Shown here in pieces: positions 6,308-6,359 of a stretch of DNA of 6,359 nucleotides. Position 1 is the first letter of the stretch. The number at the start of each line of letters is the position of its first letter. Source of the DNA: an uncultured Lentisphaeria bacterium (GTDB lineage Bacteria; Verrucomicrobiota; Lentisphaeria; Victivallales; Victivallaceae); the NCBI GenBank assembly GCA_903821255.1, contig CAIJKT010000008.1:1-6359 (forward strand), in the 5' to 3' direction. A model generated the notes under the pieces. That model made no database searches. It was not told where the DNA came from and saw only the letters and a program-made list of their open reading frames with translations. The position numbers were made by a program, and so were the translations under genes.

Positions 6308-6340
6308 AATGTTAGCAAACATTTTGGACAATCTGGACAC
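6308..6340. repeat. Short inverted repeat followed by copy 2 of the 16-base repeat
   Basis: AATGTT (6308-6313) pairs with AACATT (6318-6323) across AGCA. The second TGGACAATCTGGACAC follows at 6325-6340. The bases 6312-6325 also match the start of copy C, which suggests that another repeat unit begins here and runs off the right edge. Confidence 0.55.
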
Positions 6341-6359
6341 TCCTGTGCAGAACATTTCC

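Larger units (their letters stand above)
5752..6359. other. Long stretch without a convincing gene, with diverged repeats
   Basis: About 600 bases upstream of rsmD hold only short overlapping frames, the longest 116 codons (plus, 5876-6226). None shows a recognisable domain or a convincing ribosome binding site, and several minus-strand frames overlap each other. The base composition is AT-richer and patchier than in the genes, with A/T runs around 5866-5876 and 5993-6000 beside a C-run at 6242-6247. What it does hold is repetition: a tandem 11-mer (5786-5810), a repeated 16-mer, three diverged 34-42-base units, and a chain of short hairpins between 6100 and 6323. It may be a degenerate repeat array, a decayed gene or an undescribed RNA. 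The repeats seem to continue past the right edge. Confidence 0.6.

Noticed and set aside
6087..6355. Overlapping minus-strand frames of 70 and 77 codons near the right edge
   Set aside because: They overlap each other in different frames, match no family, and are made mostly of repeat units.
5752..6359. CRISPR array in the repeat region
   Set aside because: The copies are diverged, unevenly spaced and not separated by uniform spacers, and no cas gene is present.

Overview
The window looks like a piece of a moderately GC-rich bacterial chromosome. It carries core metabolism and information-processing genes and shows no tRNA, rRNA, transposase or CRISPR array. A fused PurS-PurL protein without a glutaminase domain, and a short sigma-70 factor without region 1.1, fit several deeply branching phyla. 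My best guess is the Lentisphaerota/Verrucomicrobiota side of the PVC group, but this rests on overall impression and not on any marker comparison.

Layout. Positions 1-183 hold a striking long imperfect inverted repeat (11-117). An open minus-strand frame runs through it and off the left edge. A probable promoter and a good ribosome binding site then lead into a tight plus-strand cluster: purL (220-3186), a sigma-70 family sigma factor (3210-4130) and a tRNA-dihydrouridine synthase (4152-5153). The gaps of 23 and 21 bases suggest one operon. rsmD (5185-5751, minus strand) converges on dus with only 31 bases between. It seems to start from its own promoter, which overlaps a tandem 11-base repeat.

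From 5752 to the right edge (about 600 bases) I see no convincing gene. This stretch is AT-richer and holds three diverged copies of a roughly 40-base unit, a repeated 16-mer (TGGACAATCTGGACAC), many GGACA words and a run of short hairpins. It is the least explained part of the window.

Functionally, the operon links purine synthesis (FGAR amidation), transcription initiation and tRNA modification, while rsmD modifies 16S rRNA. The common thread is growth-related nucleotide and translation machinery. I did not find clear evidence of a new multi-gene system. The items most worth following up are the inverted repeat upstream of purL, the diverged repeats on the right, and the start site and -10-recognition residue of the sigma factor.
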